This document shows positions 11,431 to 21,604 of a stretch of 64,000 bases of DNA, piece after piece. Position 1 is the first letter of the stretch; the number at the start of each line of letters is the position of its first letter. This DNA is from Coprinopsis marcescibilis. Taxonomy: Eukaryota > Basidiomycota > Agaricomycetes > Agaricales > Psathyrellaceae. A model generated the notes under the pieces. The model was not told the DNA's origin and did not search any database. It saw nothing but the letters and a program-made list of their open reading frames with translations. Where the stretch lies: positions 1,054,001-1,118,000 of the forward strand of contig ML210146.1 in the NCBI GenBank assembly GCA_004369085.1. The letters are read 5' to 3'. Both the position numbers and the translations under genes were made by a program.

Positions 11431-12647
11431 ATGTCCAAGGAAGAGCCAACAGAGGGCATTCAAGTCACCGCAGAGTCGCCAGAGTCGAATGGCTTTCTCC
11501 TGTCCTCGTTCCAGGCCCTTTTCACTCTCTTACGACCATATACCCCCCAGATTGTCCCCCTTGTCGTATGTCTGCTCTTTATTCCTCTTATACTGGTGAT
11601 ATCAGCCTTTGCTGGCTATGTCGTCTGGAATAATCTCACGACAGGATGGGAAACACCTGTGTATATGCAGTATGGGTGAGTTGGAGTATCATTCAGGCGC
11701 TGTTCGACTCTGACCGAGAACTATAGGGACGCCGCACTTCCACATGCCCAAGTCCTGCTTCAGTCTCTGCATCCGCAACAGCGTTACGACGTGTCTTTGC
11801 GTCTCAAAGTGCCCATAACAGACTCAAACGTCAAGTTGGGAAACTTCATGACGACCCTAACCCTGTTATCCACAAGCGACACGACCCTGGCAACCTCTCG
11901 ACGACCTGTAGGTCTGCATACATGTGTCCATGGGCATGCCCGCTGATTTGATGCTTTTAGGCATTAATTGTCGCTCCAAAAGCTGGTTGGTTCTACGGGG
12001 CGCCAAATGTTGTTGACATTGAGGTTCCGTTGCTGTCTTCGTTCATTTCTGGCGCAGTGGCCATGAAAGCGAACGTCACCATCGGTCGTTTGGACGGTTG
12101 GAAGAGTTTGGGCCAGGGCGAAGGTCGGGAAGTCAATGTCCTGTCCGCTTCTCTTCGTGGCCTTGCCGTGCCTCACGGTATTCGGTATGTCCCAAGCTTC
12201 ATTAGCCTCCATGACCTCACTCACGCATCAATCCCTAGTGGAATTGCCATCAGGTTCCCAGTTATATCGACCTTGGGGGCATCATCCGCGTTCCTCACAA
12301 TTCTCTTAACAATACTTGGATCCTGTATCCTTCCAGTCATGCTTCCACAAGCTGCATACCCTGAAGATCTCGATAGCGAGGAAAAACCCCGGCGAAGGAA
12401 TGGCACAAGCTCCATTGCGTTCCCTCGAAAGAAACGCAAGTCACATGCCAAAAGGAGCGTTAGTGAAATAACTGTGAGTACCTGCTTGCCCGTACCATTG
12501 GTCACATACTCAATTAGCTATCAGGGATTGGGAATGAAGCAAGAGGAGTCCTTTACACTGATTCCCCCGGCAGAGGAACCGATACCTGAACGACTTCGAC
12601 AACGTAAAACAAGCATCAAGCATGAGCCTCAAGACGACGACTCATGA
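11431..12647 (+). CDS. SEI1: seipin, lipid-droplet biogenesis protein
   Basis: Seipin is an ER membrane protein that organises lipid-droplet budding sites. The ATG at 11431 gives a short cytosolic N-terminus, then a first transmembrane helix (PQIVPLVVCLLFIPLILVI). After an intron a luminal domain begins with HAQVLLQSLHPQQRYDVSL and RLKVPITDSNVKLGNFM, the seipin family hallmark. It continues with SRRPALIVAPKAGWF and VPLLSSFISGAVAMKANV. A second transmembrane helix (LGASSAFLTILLTILGSCIL) is followed by a basic cytosolic tail with RKKRKSHAKR and a Pro/Glu-rich end. Length is about 330 residues, usual for fungi. At least four introns are present. Start codon choice is supported by the Lys/Glu-rich cytosolic leader directly before the first helix. 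Confidence 0.87.
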
Positions 12648-12735
12648 CCGTTTCACAAACCAGCTGTATTATATTACACATTACACTCCTTAACGGAAGC
12701 GATTCCACTGATACCCATACATATAAGCCTAAACA

Positions 12736-13872
12736 TCAAGCTTTGTCCTCCTTGTTAGCCTTCGAGTTACTTTCCTCAACCTGACTTGACCCTTCTGTCG
12801 CCTTTGCATCCGCCTCTGCGGCATTCCCCTCCGCCTCGTTCGTGTCAATGACAACCTCTTTCTTCTTTCCCTTCTCTTCTGTCGTATCTTCTTCTGTCTT
12901 TGGCTTTTCGGCCTCCGTGACTTCGCTCGGCTTTTCAACCTCCTTGACTTCGCTGGCCTTTGGTTTGCGAGTTGCAAGGGCCTTGGTCCCTTTACTTGAC
13001 CCACTCTCTTTGGACGACCCAACCAACCCTTTCGCCAAGTCATTAGCCTCGTCATCCCCTAGGCCAAGATCAGCCATCAGATCCTTCAGCTCGTCTTCCG
13101 TTACTGTCACGCCTTGCAGACCGTATCCACTGAGCTCGTTGCCGACATCAACAACTGCGGGACCGCCTTCCCTGTTGACTGGCCTGCTTGGCTTGTTCTT
13201 TATCCTCAGCGGTGATTGCTGCTCCGCGATTATATGTTTCCTGATGTGGTCCGGGGTCATCTGCATAGGCAACACTGCACCTGGCACGCCGATCGTCTTC
13301 GCTGCTGGGGGTGGTCTCAACTCGTCAACCTCCGGATCCCAAGGCTCGTTGAGCTGGAGTAGCCGGTCGAGCTCGTTGTATTCCACCGCCTCCTCACTAA
13401 TGCCTCGAGTTAAAGTCATAGATAGCAAGTTCCTGGTAGGATCTGCTCACAAATCATTGAATGTCTGCGGGCAACTAGTTAGAAGTCGTCAAGGAATACG
13501 AGGTTAAGAGATCATGCTCACTCCGACGAACTGGTACCCTACGAGGTATCCAGGAAGTTGCTGCTTGTCTGTGTTCATTCATAAGGCTAAGTACGACGAT
13601 TGAAGCTCCTGGTCTCGAACCTAACGGAGCTTTCCTCTTCCACAGGCGCTTAGCATCCTGGTCCGAAGCCAGATCATATGATGTAAAGGGTATCTTCTTT
13701 GCTTGGAGGATTCTCAACAAATACTCTATAGAAAGGTTCAATCAGTTCTGTGTTCCCGCCACGCGATGTTAATTAGCCCTAGGATGATAGTAGATCCATA
13801 ATCACCTTGTCTCTTCCTTAATACCGGCTGAGACGCAATCGTAGTGAGGAATAGAGAAATGGGCGGTGACAT
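12736..13872 (-). CDS. SH3BGR-family thioredoxin-fold protein with long acidic tail
   Basis: The ATG at 13872 gives MSPPISLFLTTIASQPVLRK, the first strand and helix of the SH3BGR/glutaredoxin-like fold. It continues after an intron with EYLLRILQAKKIPFTSYDLA and AKRLWKRKAPL. Short exons reading DKQQLPGYLVGYQFVG, TFNDF and EEAVEYNELDRLLQLNEPW complete the fold. The family lacks the redox Cys pair of true glutaredoxins, and none is visible here, so an enzymatic role is unlikely. A C-terminal extension of about 190 residues follows. It is disordered and rich in Lys, Glu, Ala and Ser, with repeats such as EVKEVEKPSEVTEAEKP and a helical patch DELKDLMADLGLGDDEAND. Total about 290 residues with at least four introns. 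It is divergent from the phosphatase gene with 205 bases between the start codons. Confidence 0.82.
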
Positions 13873-14077
13873 GGTGAGTTGACTAGACCTCTGGTTAAGG
13901 GCTAAGGATGGCTGGTGGTGGTAGTGCTAATGCATGTATTGTCACGGTTTCACTGGCTGGCATGGCAAACAAGCTGATCAAGAGAGTCCGGTTGTCACGA
14001 ATCAGTCAGGGGCTACTTTACCAAATTCCATCAGATAAACCTCTTTAACCAAGGTTGCTCACTGCATCACTCTAGAA

Positions 14078-14788
14078 ATGTCTGCTCCAAATCCTCAAGA
14101 CGTCAAAGTACTTGTTGTATGCCTCGGTAAGGCCCCAGACGCATGGAAAAGGGTCTATGATGACTGACTGTCGTGGCAGGTAACATATGTCGCTCACCAA
14201 TGGGTGAAGCTGTTCTTCAACATACTGCGAAACAGAGGGGCTTGGATATCACCGTGGACAGTGCTGGGACCGCAGGATATCATGTGGGAGATGAGCCTGA
14301 TGAGAGGTGCGCGACCTATCCATCTGACGACATGAAACGTTGGTATTGATATTCACTCAAACTGAGGACGACCGCAGTTTGTAAGAAAGTAGGCGGCCTC
14401 CAACTCCCAGACGTATTCGTAGCCAAACTTACAGTGCACATCTCGCAGAACAACGTCCCAATCGACAGCCTTGCTCGCCAAGTGTCAACATCAGACTTTG
14501 TCAAATTCACACATATCCTGGCCGCGGATGAAAACAACCTGAAGCACCTCCAGTCGATGAAACCTTCAAATAGCACAGCGACTGTGTCTCTCTGGGGCTC
14601 TTACTTGGACGGGAAGCCAATTCCGGACCCTTACTATGGTCGAGCGGTGAGTAATGGAGTATTGTCATTCACGTCTATTCAACTCTTCCTCTTCGCAACC
14701 ACTACAGAGTGGCTTCGACGACTGCTTCAAACAATGCGTACGGCTATCCGACGCCTTTCTAGATGATGTATTTGGCAAGGAAAACTAA
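14078..14788 (+). CDS. LTP1: low-molecular-weight protein tyrosine phosphatase
   Basis: Cytosolic phosphatase of about 165 residues. The ATG at 14078 gives MSAPNPQDVKVLVVCLGNIC; the phosphate loop C-x5-R is intact (CLGNICR, with the nucleophile codon at 14120-14122). It is followed by SPMGEAVLQHTAKQRGL and VDSAGTAGYHVGDEPDE. An exon giving RTTAVCKK joins to NNVPIDSLARQVSTSDF by using the acceptor before AACAACGTC. HILAADENNLKHL then follows, and the general acid region DPYYGR reads into GFDDCFKQC. The protein ends in DAFLDDVFGKEN with a stop at 14786-14788. Four introns are required, including one that splits the P-loop after Gly. The last base is only 19 bases from the end of the convergent dehydrogenase coding region. 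Confidence 0.93.
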
Positions 14789-14807
14789 ACAGGATACCCC
14801 TACATGA

Positions 14808-17280
14808 TTAGTGATGGGTTGGCATGTTTACGGAGGCTCGGTTGCTAATAGCGTCTTCGGCTCTCCACAAGCTGGTGATCGTCTGCCGAAAAACACCAAT
14901 TAGTGGTTGAAATGACGGAATAGTGAAAGGGACTTGCCTTGTTTTGAGTATAAAAGTTGATTCCACTATGCGAGATGTTAACACAGTAAACTTCGAATAA
15001 TAGAAGGGAATATCTCACCTCTTGCCGTAGAATCCGACATCTCCCAAGACGCTTCCCTGTTCCATGGTCAACATGCAGATCTCCACGAAAAGTGTGGTTC
15101 GGCCTACCTTGTTTCCGCTCCACGAGAACATGGGCAAGGGTACGGGGATTGGGACATTAACGCCAAGCTGTCCTGCGTTGATCTCGCTTTCGAATTTGCG
15201 AGCGGTGGCACCCGATTGAGTGAAAATGGCAGCACCATTTCCATATCGATTGTTGTTGATGACTTCAATCGCTTCGTCCAACGTTTCGGCGTGCAGGACA
15301 ACCAAAACGGGACCGAAAATCTCTTGACTGAGTTCTTTGTGATTAGTTATGTCAAGCACTGGTTGGCATCGACAACTCACTCATAACACCTCATGCCAAC
15401 GCCTGCCTTGACGATTGTAGGCCCCACAAAGCTGCCTTGAGGGTATCCAGGAACCGAGACGGAGCGACCATCCAGAATGATTTCGCCGCCGTCCTCCTCA
15501 GCGGAAGTAATCAAACGAACGACCCTTTCCTTCGCTGCAGGCGAAATTAAAGGGCCACTGCAAGAGATGTCATCGGGGGCAACCAGAATGAGTGAAAATG
15601 AAACTTACACGTCTGTACCAGACTCGAAACCTCCACTAACTTTCAGTCGTTTTGCCCTTTCGACAAGTTCTGGAAGCCAGGACTGTGCTTCTCCAACGAG
15701 GATGGCTATGAGGGCAGCTTAATTTATGCCAAGATGCTTGGATACGGCAAAAGCAACATACCGACTGAGACCGCCATACACCGTTGACCTGCAGCTGTAA
15801 CTAGTCTGAGATAGCTGACATGTGGTGTATTTGGGATGTACTCACCTCCAAAGGCAGCACCTACGATTGAATTGAGGGCCAAATTTTTATTCGCTGTAGA
15901 ATCCGTCAGATTGTAGCAACATTATTACTTATTCGGGTCGTGATACCATCTGGCATGAGAATAGCGTGGTTCTTTGCACCAAGGTTGGCCTAAAGCTACG
16001 ATTAGCAACTTGGTGGTGAGAGCAACAACCAAACAACGTACCTGTACACGTTTGCCATTCTGAGTGCCTCTGTACAAGGTTCAAATACATGTCAGGGACA
16101 CGAGGAATAGAACACACCGGTCGTAAATGTGTTTGCCGGCCTTGTCACCTCCAACGAAGCTGATTGCTTTGATGGCTGGATGATCGCAAATGGCATTCAC
16201 GGTAGGAACACCGCCATGCACGACGTTCAGAACACCGTCGGGCAGCCCTTGAGATTTGTCAGACGCTACCCGTAGAAACCTACGAAAGAAAGAGGACCCA
16301 CCTGCTTTTTGGCACAGCTCGGCGATCATCATGGCAGCTCCGGGGTCTCGTTCAGATGGTTTGAGAACCAGGGTGTTTCCGGTGACTGCAGCCATTGGTA
16401 TTGTCCACAGGGGGATCATTCTTTACTCCAAATACGATGAGAGACACACTTTTCCGAGGCGAACTCAAGGAACTCACGCAGGGAAGTTGAACGGAGCAAT
16501 ACTTGCGCAAACTCCCAATGGGACACGCCGAACATATGTGTCCATGTCCTTGCTCACTAATGCACGGGTAAGCATGGGCCTTGAGTATTTAGTAGCACGC
16601 ACCCTCTATCTTATCGCCAAGCAATGTCGAAGTGATTCCAGCAGCAGTTTCGACAACCTGGAGACCACGAAGCAAATCGCCATGGGCATCTATTCACAGA
16701 GTTAGATAGGAAAAGAATGAAAAGCAGAGGATGACGTACCAGCCAGGGTTTTACCCTGCTCCAACACAATGCTAGCAGCAATGGCGTCTGCGTTCTTGCG
16801 CAAAAGGTGTTGGAGTCTGGAGTACACAAAGGCGGCACCATAAGTATATTTAACCCAGAGAATTATATGTACAATGAGACGCACTCCAAGGCAAACTTTT
16901 GACGGGTCAAGACACTCGTCCGACTCCAAGTCTTGAAAGCCTGGGATGCAGCGTCCACGGCTTGGTTGAATTCGTCAGCGGTTGTTTGAGGAACGCGTGT
17001 CAAGACGGTTTGGGTGGACTAAGGACATGTAAGAAATGACTGAAAACCAATTCAAAAGACTTACTGGATCATGCACATCAATCCACTCGGAGCTCTTGCT
17101 CTCGACGAACTGACCACCAATAAAGTTCTTGGTATTGGCCCCTGTTGCGTTGGTTCCCTTCCATTCTGCCGATATCTGCTCTGCCTTTGGAAGAGCGGCG
17201 GCACTCAACGCCTGAAGACGCGTTGAGGTTGAGAAGTAGCGGGACTTTGGAATCCTGAGGGGGATTCGAGGGGCTGGCAT
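14808..17280 (-). CDS. ALDH6A1: mitochondrial methylmalonate-semialdehyde dehydrogenase
   Basis: CoA-acylating aldehyde dehydrogenase of valine and pyrimidine breakdown, converting methylmalonate or malonate semialdehyde to propionyl- or acetyl-CoA with NAD. The start at 17280 gives an Arg/Ser-rich mitochondrial leader ([20 protein letters not shown]). The family core follows: [77 protein letters not shown] and [16 protein letters not shown]. The catalytic Cys is in [11 protein letters not shown]. Then come [32 protein letters not shown] and the end [20 protein letters not shown] with a stop at 14808. About 545 residues. Roughly ten introns are present; the last is a GC-AG intron (14883-14937). 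It faces the Rap1/Myb-like gene across a 367-base shared promoter. Confidence 0.93.
14883..14937 (-). other. GC-AG intron in the dehydrogenase gene
   Basis: The exon reading FYTQNK ends exactly at AAG, and the intron starts GCAAGT, the optimum non-canonical donor. It ends CAG before ACG ATC ACC, giving [11 protein letters not shown] as in the family. No GT donor nearby restores this frame. Confidence 0.75.
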
Positions 17281-17647
17281 GGTGTGGGGTGTGGGGAAAA
17301 GAAACTGGCGAATGCTGGCCGACTCGAAGCATGTTAACAGGGGCTCACGGATCTTGTATTCCGACGCCGGGCGCTCCAGAAATAGCTTGGCTGGGGATTC
17401 CTACCACGTGATTGGAGGCGCCACCACAGCCGCCAAGCCAAAGCAGGAACGCGCAGATTCCAGAAACGGCGGGCAGCCAGCTTGTGCGTGGCACGCGAAC
17501 TCGACCTCGGGACCAGCGACATCTTTTACTTTTCTGCTCTTTTCTGCTACATTTATCAGATATTTCCTAGAGCTCTGTAAGTACTGAATTCCATTGCGTG
17601 CCGTCAGCGCAGGAACTAAGTACGAGATAGGGCTTTGTGAGACGAAT
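17281..17647. promoter_or_regulatory. bidirectional promoter with CACGTG next to CCAAT
   Basis: The 367 bases separate the start codons of the dehydrogenase (minus) and the Rap1/Myb-like gene (plus). At 17405-17415 a palindromic E-box CACGTG is followed immediately by ATTGG, the complement of CCAAT. Such an array suits a bHLH factor (Cbf1/USF type) next to the Hap/NF-Y complex. Function is inferred from motif identity only. Confidence 0.45.
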
Positions 17648-19520
17648 ATGAATGGGTTGTACTCCAACAGCACCGCGTCTACGAGCTCACATCCGTATGG
17701 AACCCAATATTCTGTGACTGTAAATGATGTCCAACTTCCGAGAAAACGTTCTGAGACAAACCCGCGCCAGCATCAGATCCCAATGCCTCACCAAGCTCAC
17801 CACCAAAATGATTGGAACCCACCAATGACCCAACAGCAAATAAATCGCTCCCCACCACTTCCCAACCAGCTATGGACAGACCAGCCAAATCAGAAGCTGC
17901 TGGGTGGAATGGCTGCTATGGCGGGCTTTAATATGGCGTATGTACCACCCCAGGTCCTGCAAGATGCAATGGCGCTTTCTGCCCCCGTGGACGCAACAGA
18001 CGAGCCCACTTTGGTTGAGGAGATACTCAGTGGGTTGAAACGCAGAGCCAACTACAAGGATATACTGAATGGCTTGCATGGTGTGAGTTCTTTGACATAC
18101 ACCTTCGGATCCTCCTGACAGTAGGTCCTGTACAGAAAAATGGACATTCAGCTAGTCTTTGGAAGGACTATTACCTGGAACACAAGTCTCGCTTGGACGG
18201 CTGGGTGAACATGTGTCTCGAAAAGAGAAGTGGTAGCTCGACTTCAGCGACGACACCTACGGAAGCCTCACGGCCCTCAATTCCTAAATCTGCCCCCGTT
18301 CACAAACATCCAGCTCCGACAATCAAAAAGCCTTCACCCTCATCTTTCAAACCAGATTCTTCGCCTCGTGTTGCCTATGTTGCACCAAATTTCGCCAAGA
18401 AACGAAAAGCTCCTTCTCCCAAGCCTCCCCCGGTGCAAACACTTGCTCAAGCTGCTGGCAGTCGACGTTCGACAATAAACAGCTTGACTGTCGGAGAGCC
18501 TGTGTACGATAGACGACTTCCAGCCCCTCACTCCCAGATCAAGATTCCTGAACCTCCGTCAAGAGAACCAAGTCCTCCAACTGAAGTCGTTCTGAAAGGC
18601 AGGGGTTACAAGTATACGGACCAAGACCACGACTTCTTCATCAAGTTCATTCAGTGGCATCTAAAACTTAACCCGTATCATACCAGGAATGAACTATGCG
18701 AGATGGTAGCTGAAAAGGTCGGTGGTGTACTCTTCCACAGTCAAAGGAACGCCGCTTAAATTTTGCCTAGGCTCCTCACCATACTGCCGCGTCGTGGGCA
18801 TCGTACTGGTCGATCCATCACGATCTACCAGATAAGATAATGGCGGCAGCACGAGAGGAAAGCTACGCCGATGAATACGAGAAACAGCCAAAAGCAAGTG
18901 CAAGTTCGCCAGCTTCAAGTTCCAGAAAGCGACCTAGGTATCTCGATCCGACATCAAGTGAAGAAGAAGCGTCGTCCGATGAGGAGCCAAAACGCGTTCG
19001 CAAAAGGAAGAGCTACAAGGAAGAGAGCAACAACAGTGACAGCGACAGCGACAGTGACAGTGACGACGGCACACCTATTCGTCGATACAAAGAAAGTGAA
19101 ATGGGAGTCCAAGGTGGTTCATTTACAGAAGCAGACATGTACATTGCGGCCAAGTACATCTGCGACTTTCGTAACTGGGATGGGACAGCTCACAGAAACC
19201 GATGGGAACCATTCGCCGAGAAAGTGTGTTTTTTGGCCCTCTGCGATTATATCAGAGCTCTCTTCTAACACACTTTTTCTAGCATCCGCAACGAAGTACC
19301 AAATCGTGGTGCGAATATTACAGAAGATACGAAACAGGTAGGTTTATCTCAGTCCAAGGACTGCTTCCGTTCTCAAGATACAGCAGAGATCGATCAGCTT
19401 GTGCGTAAGCTGCGGAGAGAGAAGGCGAAGCAGAGCACGGCTAACCTCAGTACGAAGCGTTCACTTACTGTTCACAATAATCATTTGCTCATGTTGCGCA
19501 TGACAGAACTTCGAAAATAA
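17648..19520 (+). CDS. nuclear protein with two Rap1/Myb-like motifs
   Basis: About 520 residues. The ATG at 17648 gives MNGLYSNSTASTSSHPYG. An N-terminal Gln/Pro/His-rich part leads into a helical region (PTLVEEILSGLKRRANYKDI, SLWKDYYLEHKSRLDGWVN), then a long Ser/Pro/Lys-rich basic linker. Two related motifs follow, each an aromatic-rich helix block ending in AEK-P-SW-Y. The first is YTDQDHDFFIKFIQWHLKLN reading over an intron into EKAPHHTAASWASYW. The second is FTEADMYIAAKYICDFRNWD reading over an intron into EKHPQRSTKSWCEYYRRY. They resemble the Rap1-type Myb fold. Between them lies a highly charged spacer with a Ser-Asp run and nuclear-localisation-like clusters (RKRPRYLD, RVRKRKSYK). 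I see no BRCT domain, so it is not a complete Rap1. DNA or chromatin binding is likely, but the target is unknown. Confidence 0.75.
19035..19064 (+). repeat. GACAGY hexanucleotide run coding Ser-Asp repeat
   Basis: Five near-perfect copies of a 6-base unit alternating AGT/AGC and GAC encode a Ser-Asp run in the spacer between the two Myb-like motifs. This is an expandable in-frame microsatellite. Confidence 0.7.
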
Positions 19521-19811
19521 CTACGGGGGTCTATAATGCTTCGTATCTTTAGTATTTCTTGAGACCAAGTAACATCGTATATTAATTAACTCATTTAAAT
19601 ACCCTTGTGCACATAGTACTCTAGCATCTCTTGTACATAATTACATGCTCTGTCCCACATTGGGCAGCGCATTAGCTAGCCCCTTAAATCGGAATGCCAA
19701 TGATTCACGTGGAGACCATCATATAACAAGATCGATCCAAGGCAACGCTGCAACGCGCCTTGTTCTCTCCCACATCTCAGACTAGCAACCTCTCTTGCTT
19801 GAACATCGACC

Positions 19812-21472
19812 ATGGATGAAGAATACGATGTGAGTATTGTCCTCATTGCTCAGATTTATTCGATCCACTGATCCAGCAATAAAGGTTGTCGTCTTGGGCA
19901 CCGGGCTGACTGAGTGTATCCTGTCAGGCCTGCTTTCTGTCGAAGGAAAGAAGGTCCTGCACATGGATCGCAACGAATACTACGGAGGAGACTCTGCCAG
20001 CTTGAATCTTACCCAGGTAGGCTACCAAACCAGTTAGAATCGCGTCGATAGGCTCACTCTCCACAGCTTTATCGCAAGTTCCGACCTGATCAACCCCCAC
20101 CCTCCGAGCTTGGTCGCGATCGCGACTATGCCATCGATCTCGTCCCCAAATTCATCATTGCTACTGGAGAGCTGACCAAGATCCTCGTCCACACCGAAGT
20201 TACTCGCTACCTCGAGTTCAAGCAGATTGCGGGCAGCTACGTCTACCGTGATGGTAGGATCTCCAAGGTACCCAGCACGGAGATGGAGGCCGTCAAGAGC
20301 CCTCTGATGGGATTGTTCGAGAAACGACGAGCGAAGAAATTCTTCGAGTTCCTTCAGAACTGGAAAGACGACGACCCAACCACACATCAAGGTAATTAGT
20401 TTCGGTTATGGCTTTGGGCATGAGTTTAATGGAATATGTTCCTAGGTCTCGACCTGGACAGGGACAGCATGAAGACCGTCTACGAAAAGTTCGGACTTGA
20501 AGCTGGTACTCAGGACTTTATCGGCCATGCTATGGCCCTTTACCTTGACGACGAGTAGGTATAAATCCTCCCTTCCACACAACTGGTCTAACCGGGATAT
20601 CGCAGCTATATCACCAAGCCCGCACGACCCGCTTACGATCGCATTATCCTTTACACATCCTCCATGGCCCGCTTTGGAAAGTCGCCGTACATTTATCCCC
20701 TTTATGGACTCGGCGAACTTCCACAATCATTCGCCCGATTGAGTGCCATCTACGGCGGAACCTACATGCTCGACAAGCCTGTCGACGAGATCATTACTGA
20801 CGGCAATGGTAACTTTGCTGGTGTCAGGAGTGGTTCCGAAACTGTGAAGGCCAAGCAGGTCATTGGCGACCCAAGCTACTTTGGTGCCGGAAAGGAGTCA
20901 TCGGATGGAAAGATTCGAGTTATTGAAGACGGCAAGGTTGTCAGGGCAATCTGTATCCTCAAGCACCCCATTCCTGGTACCGAGGACTCAGACAGTTGCC
21001 AAATCATTATTCCCCAGAACCAAGTCGGTCGACGAAACGGTAAGACTATTTTTACTTTATAGCTACGCTTAATGCCTAATCTCCTTAGATATCTATATTG
21101 CCATGGTTTCTTCGACCCACAACGTGTGTGCCAAGGATGTTCATGTTGCGATCGTCAGCACCATCGTCGAAACCAGCACTCCAGAGCTGGAGATTCAACC
21201 CGGTCTCAACCTCCTTGGTGCTATTTACGATAAGTAGGTTTCCGTTCTCTCCGCCCAGAATTCAATTACTGATGTTCTTCCACAGGTTCGTTACCATCTC
21301 GCCCCTCTTTACCCCGACAAGCCCAGGAACAGCGGACAACATCTACATTACCCGGTCCTACGACGCCACCTCGCACTTCGAGACCGTTGTCGACGACGTC
21401 CACGATGTTTTCAAGCGGGTCACAGGAAAGGATCTTGTGTTGAAGAAGCGCGACGTTGAAGTACAAGAGTAA
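19812..21472 (+). CDS. GDI1: Rab GDP-dissociation inhibitor
   Basis: GDI extracts prenylated GDP-bound Rab proteins from membranes and delivers them back, so it serves all vesicle routes. Exon 1 is only six codons (MDEEYD). The next exon gives [20 protein letters not shown] and [20 protein letters not shown], the conserved Rab-binding dinucleotide-fold region. Further blocks are [96 protein letters not shown] and [20 protein letters not shown]. The protein ends in KKRDVEVQE with a stop at 21470-21472. There is no C-terminal cysteine, as expected for GDI rather than the related escort protein. About 447 residues with seven or so introns. It is convergent with Rav1. Confidence 0.96.
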
Positions 21473-21604
21473 ACGACATATGATGGTTTGGATATATACC
21501 GATAATAAGCCTGTTTCATCACCAGAATGTACAATAATGATAACAATGTCAGCATCCAGCATACGAACAAAGTCCCAAAGTCCGTTGCACGTCCAGAATC
21601 TTCA

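Noticed and set aside
12842..13507. Plus-strand Ser-rich open frame with a hydrophobic look
   Set aside because: Complement of the Lys/Glu-rich tail of the SH3BGR-like gene; the Ser/Phe richness is a consequence of the antisense codons.
17648..19520. Bona fide Rap1 telomere protein
   Set aside because: Myb-like motifs are present twice but no BRCT or Rap1 C-terminal domain was seen, so the name would be too strong.
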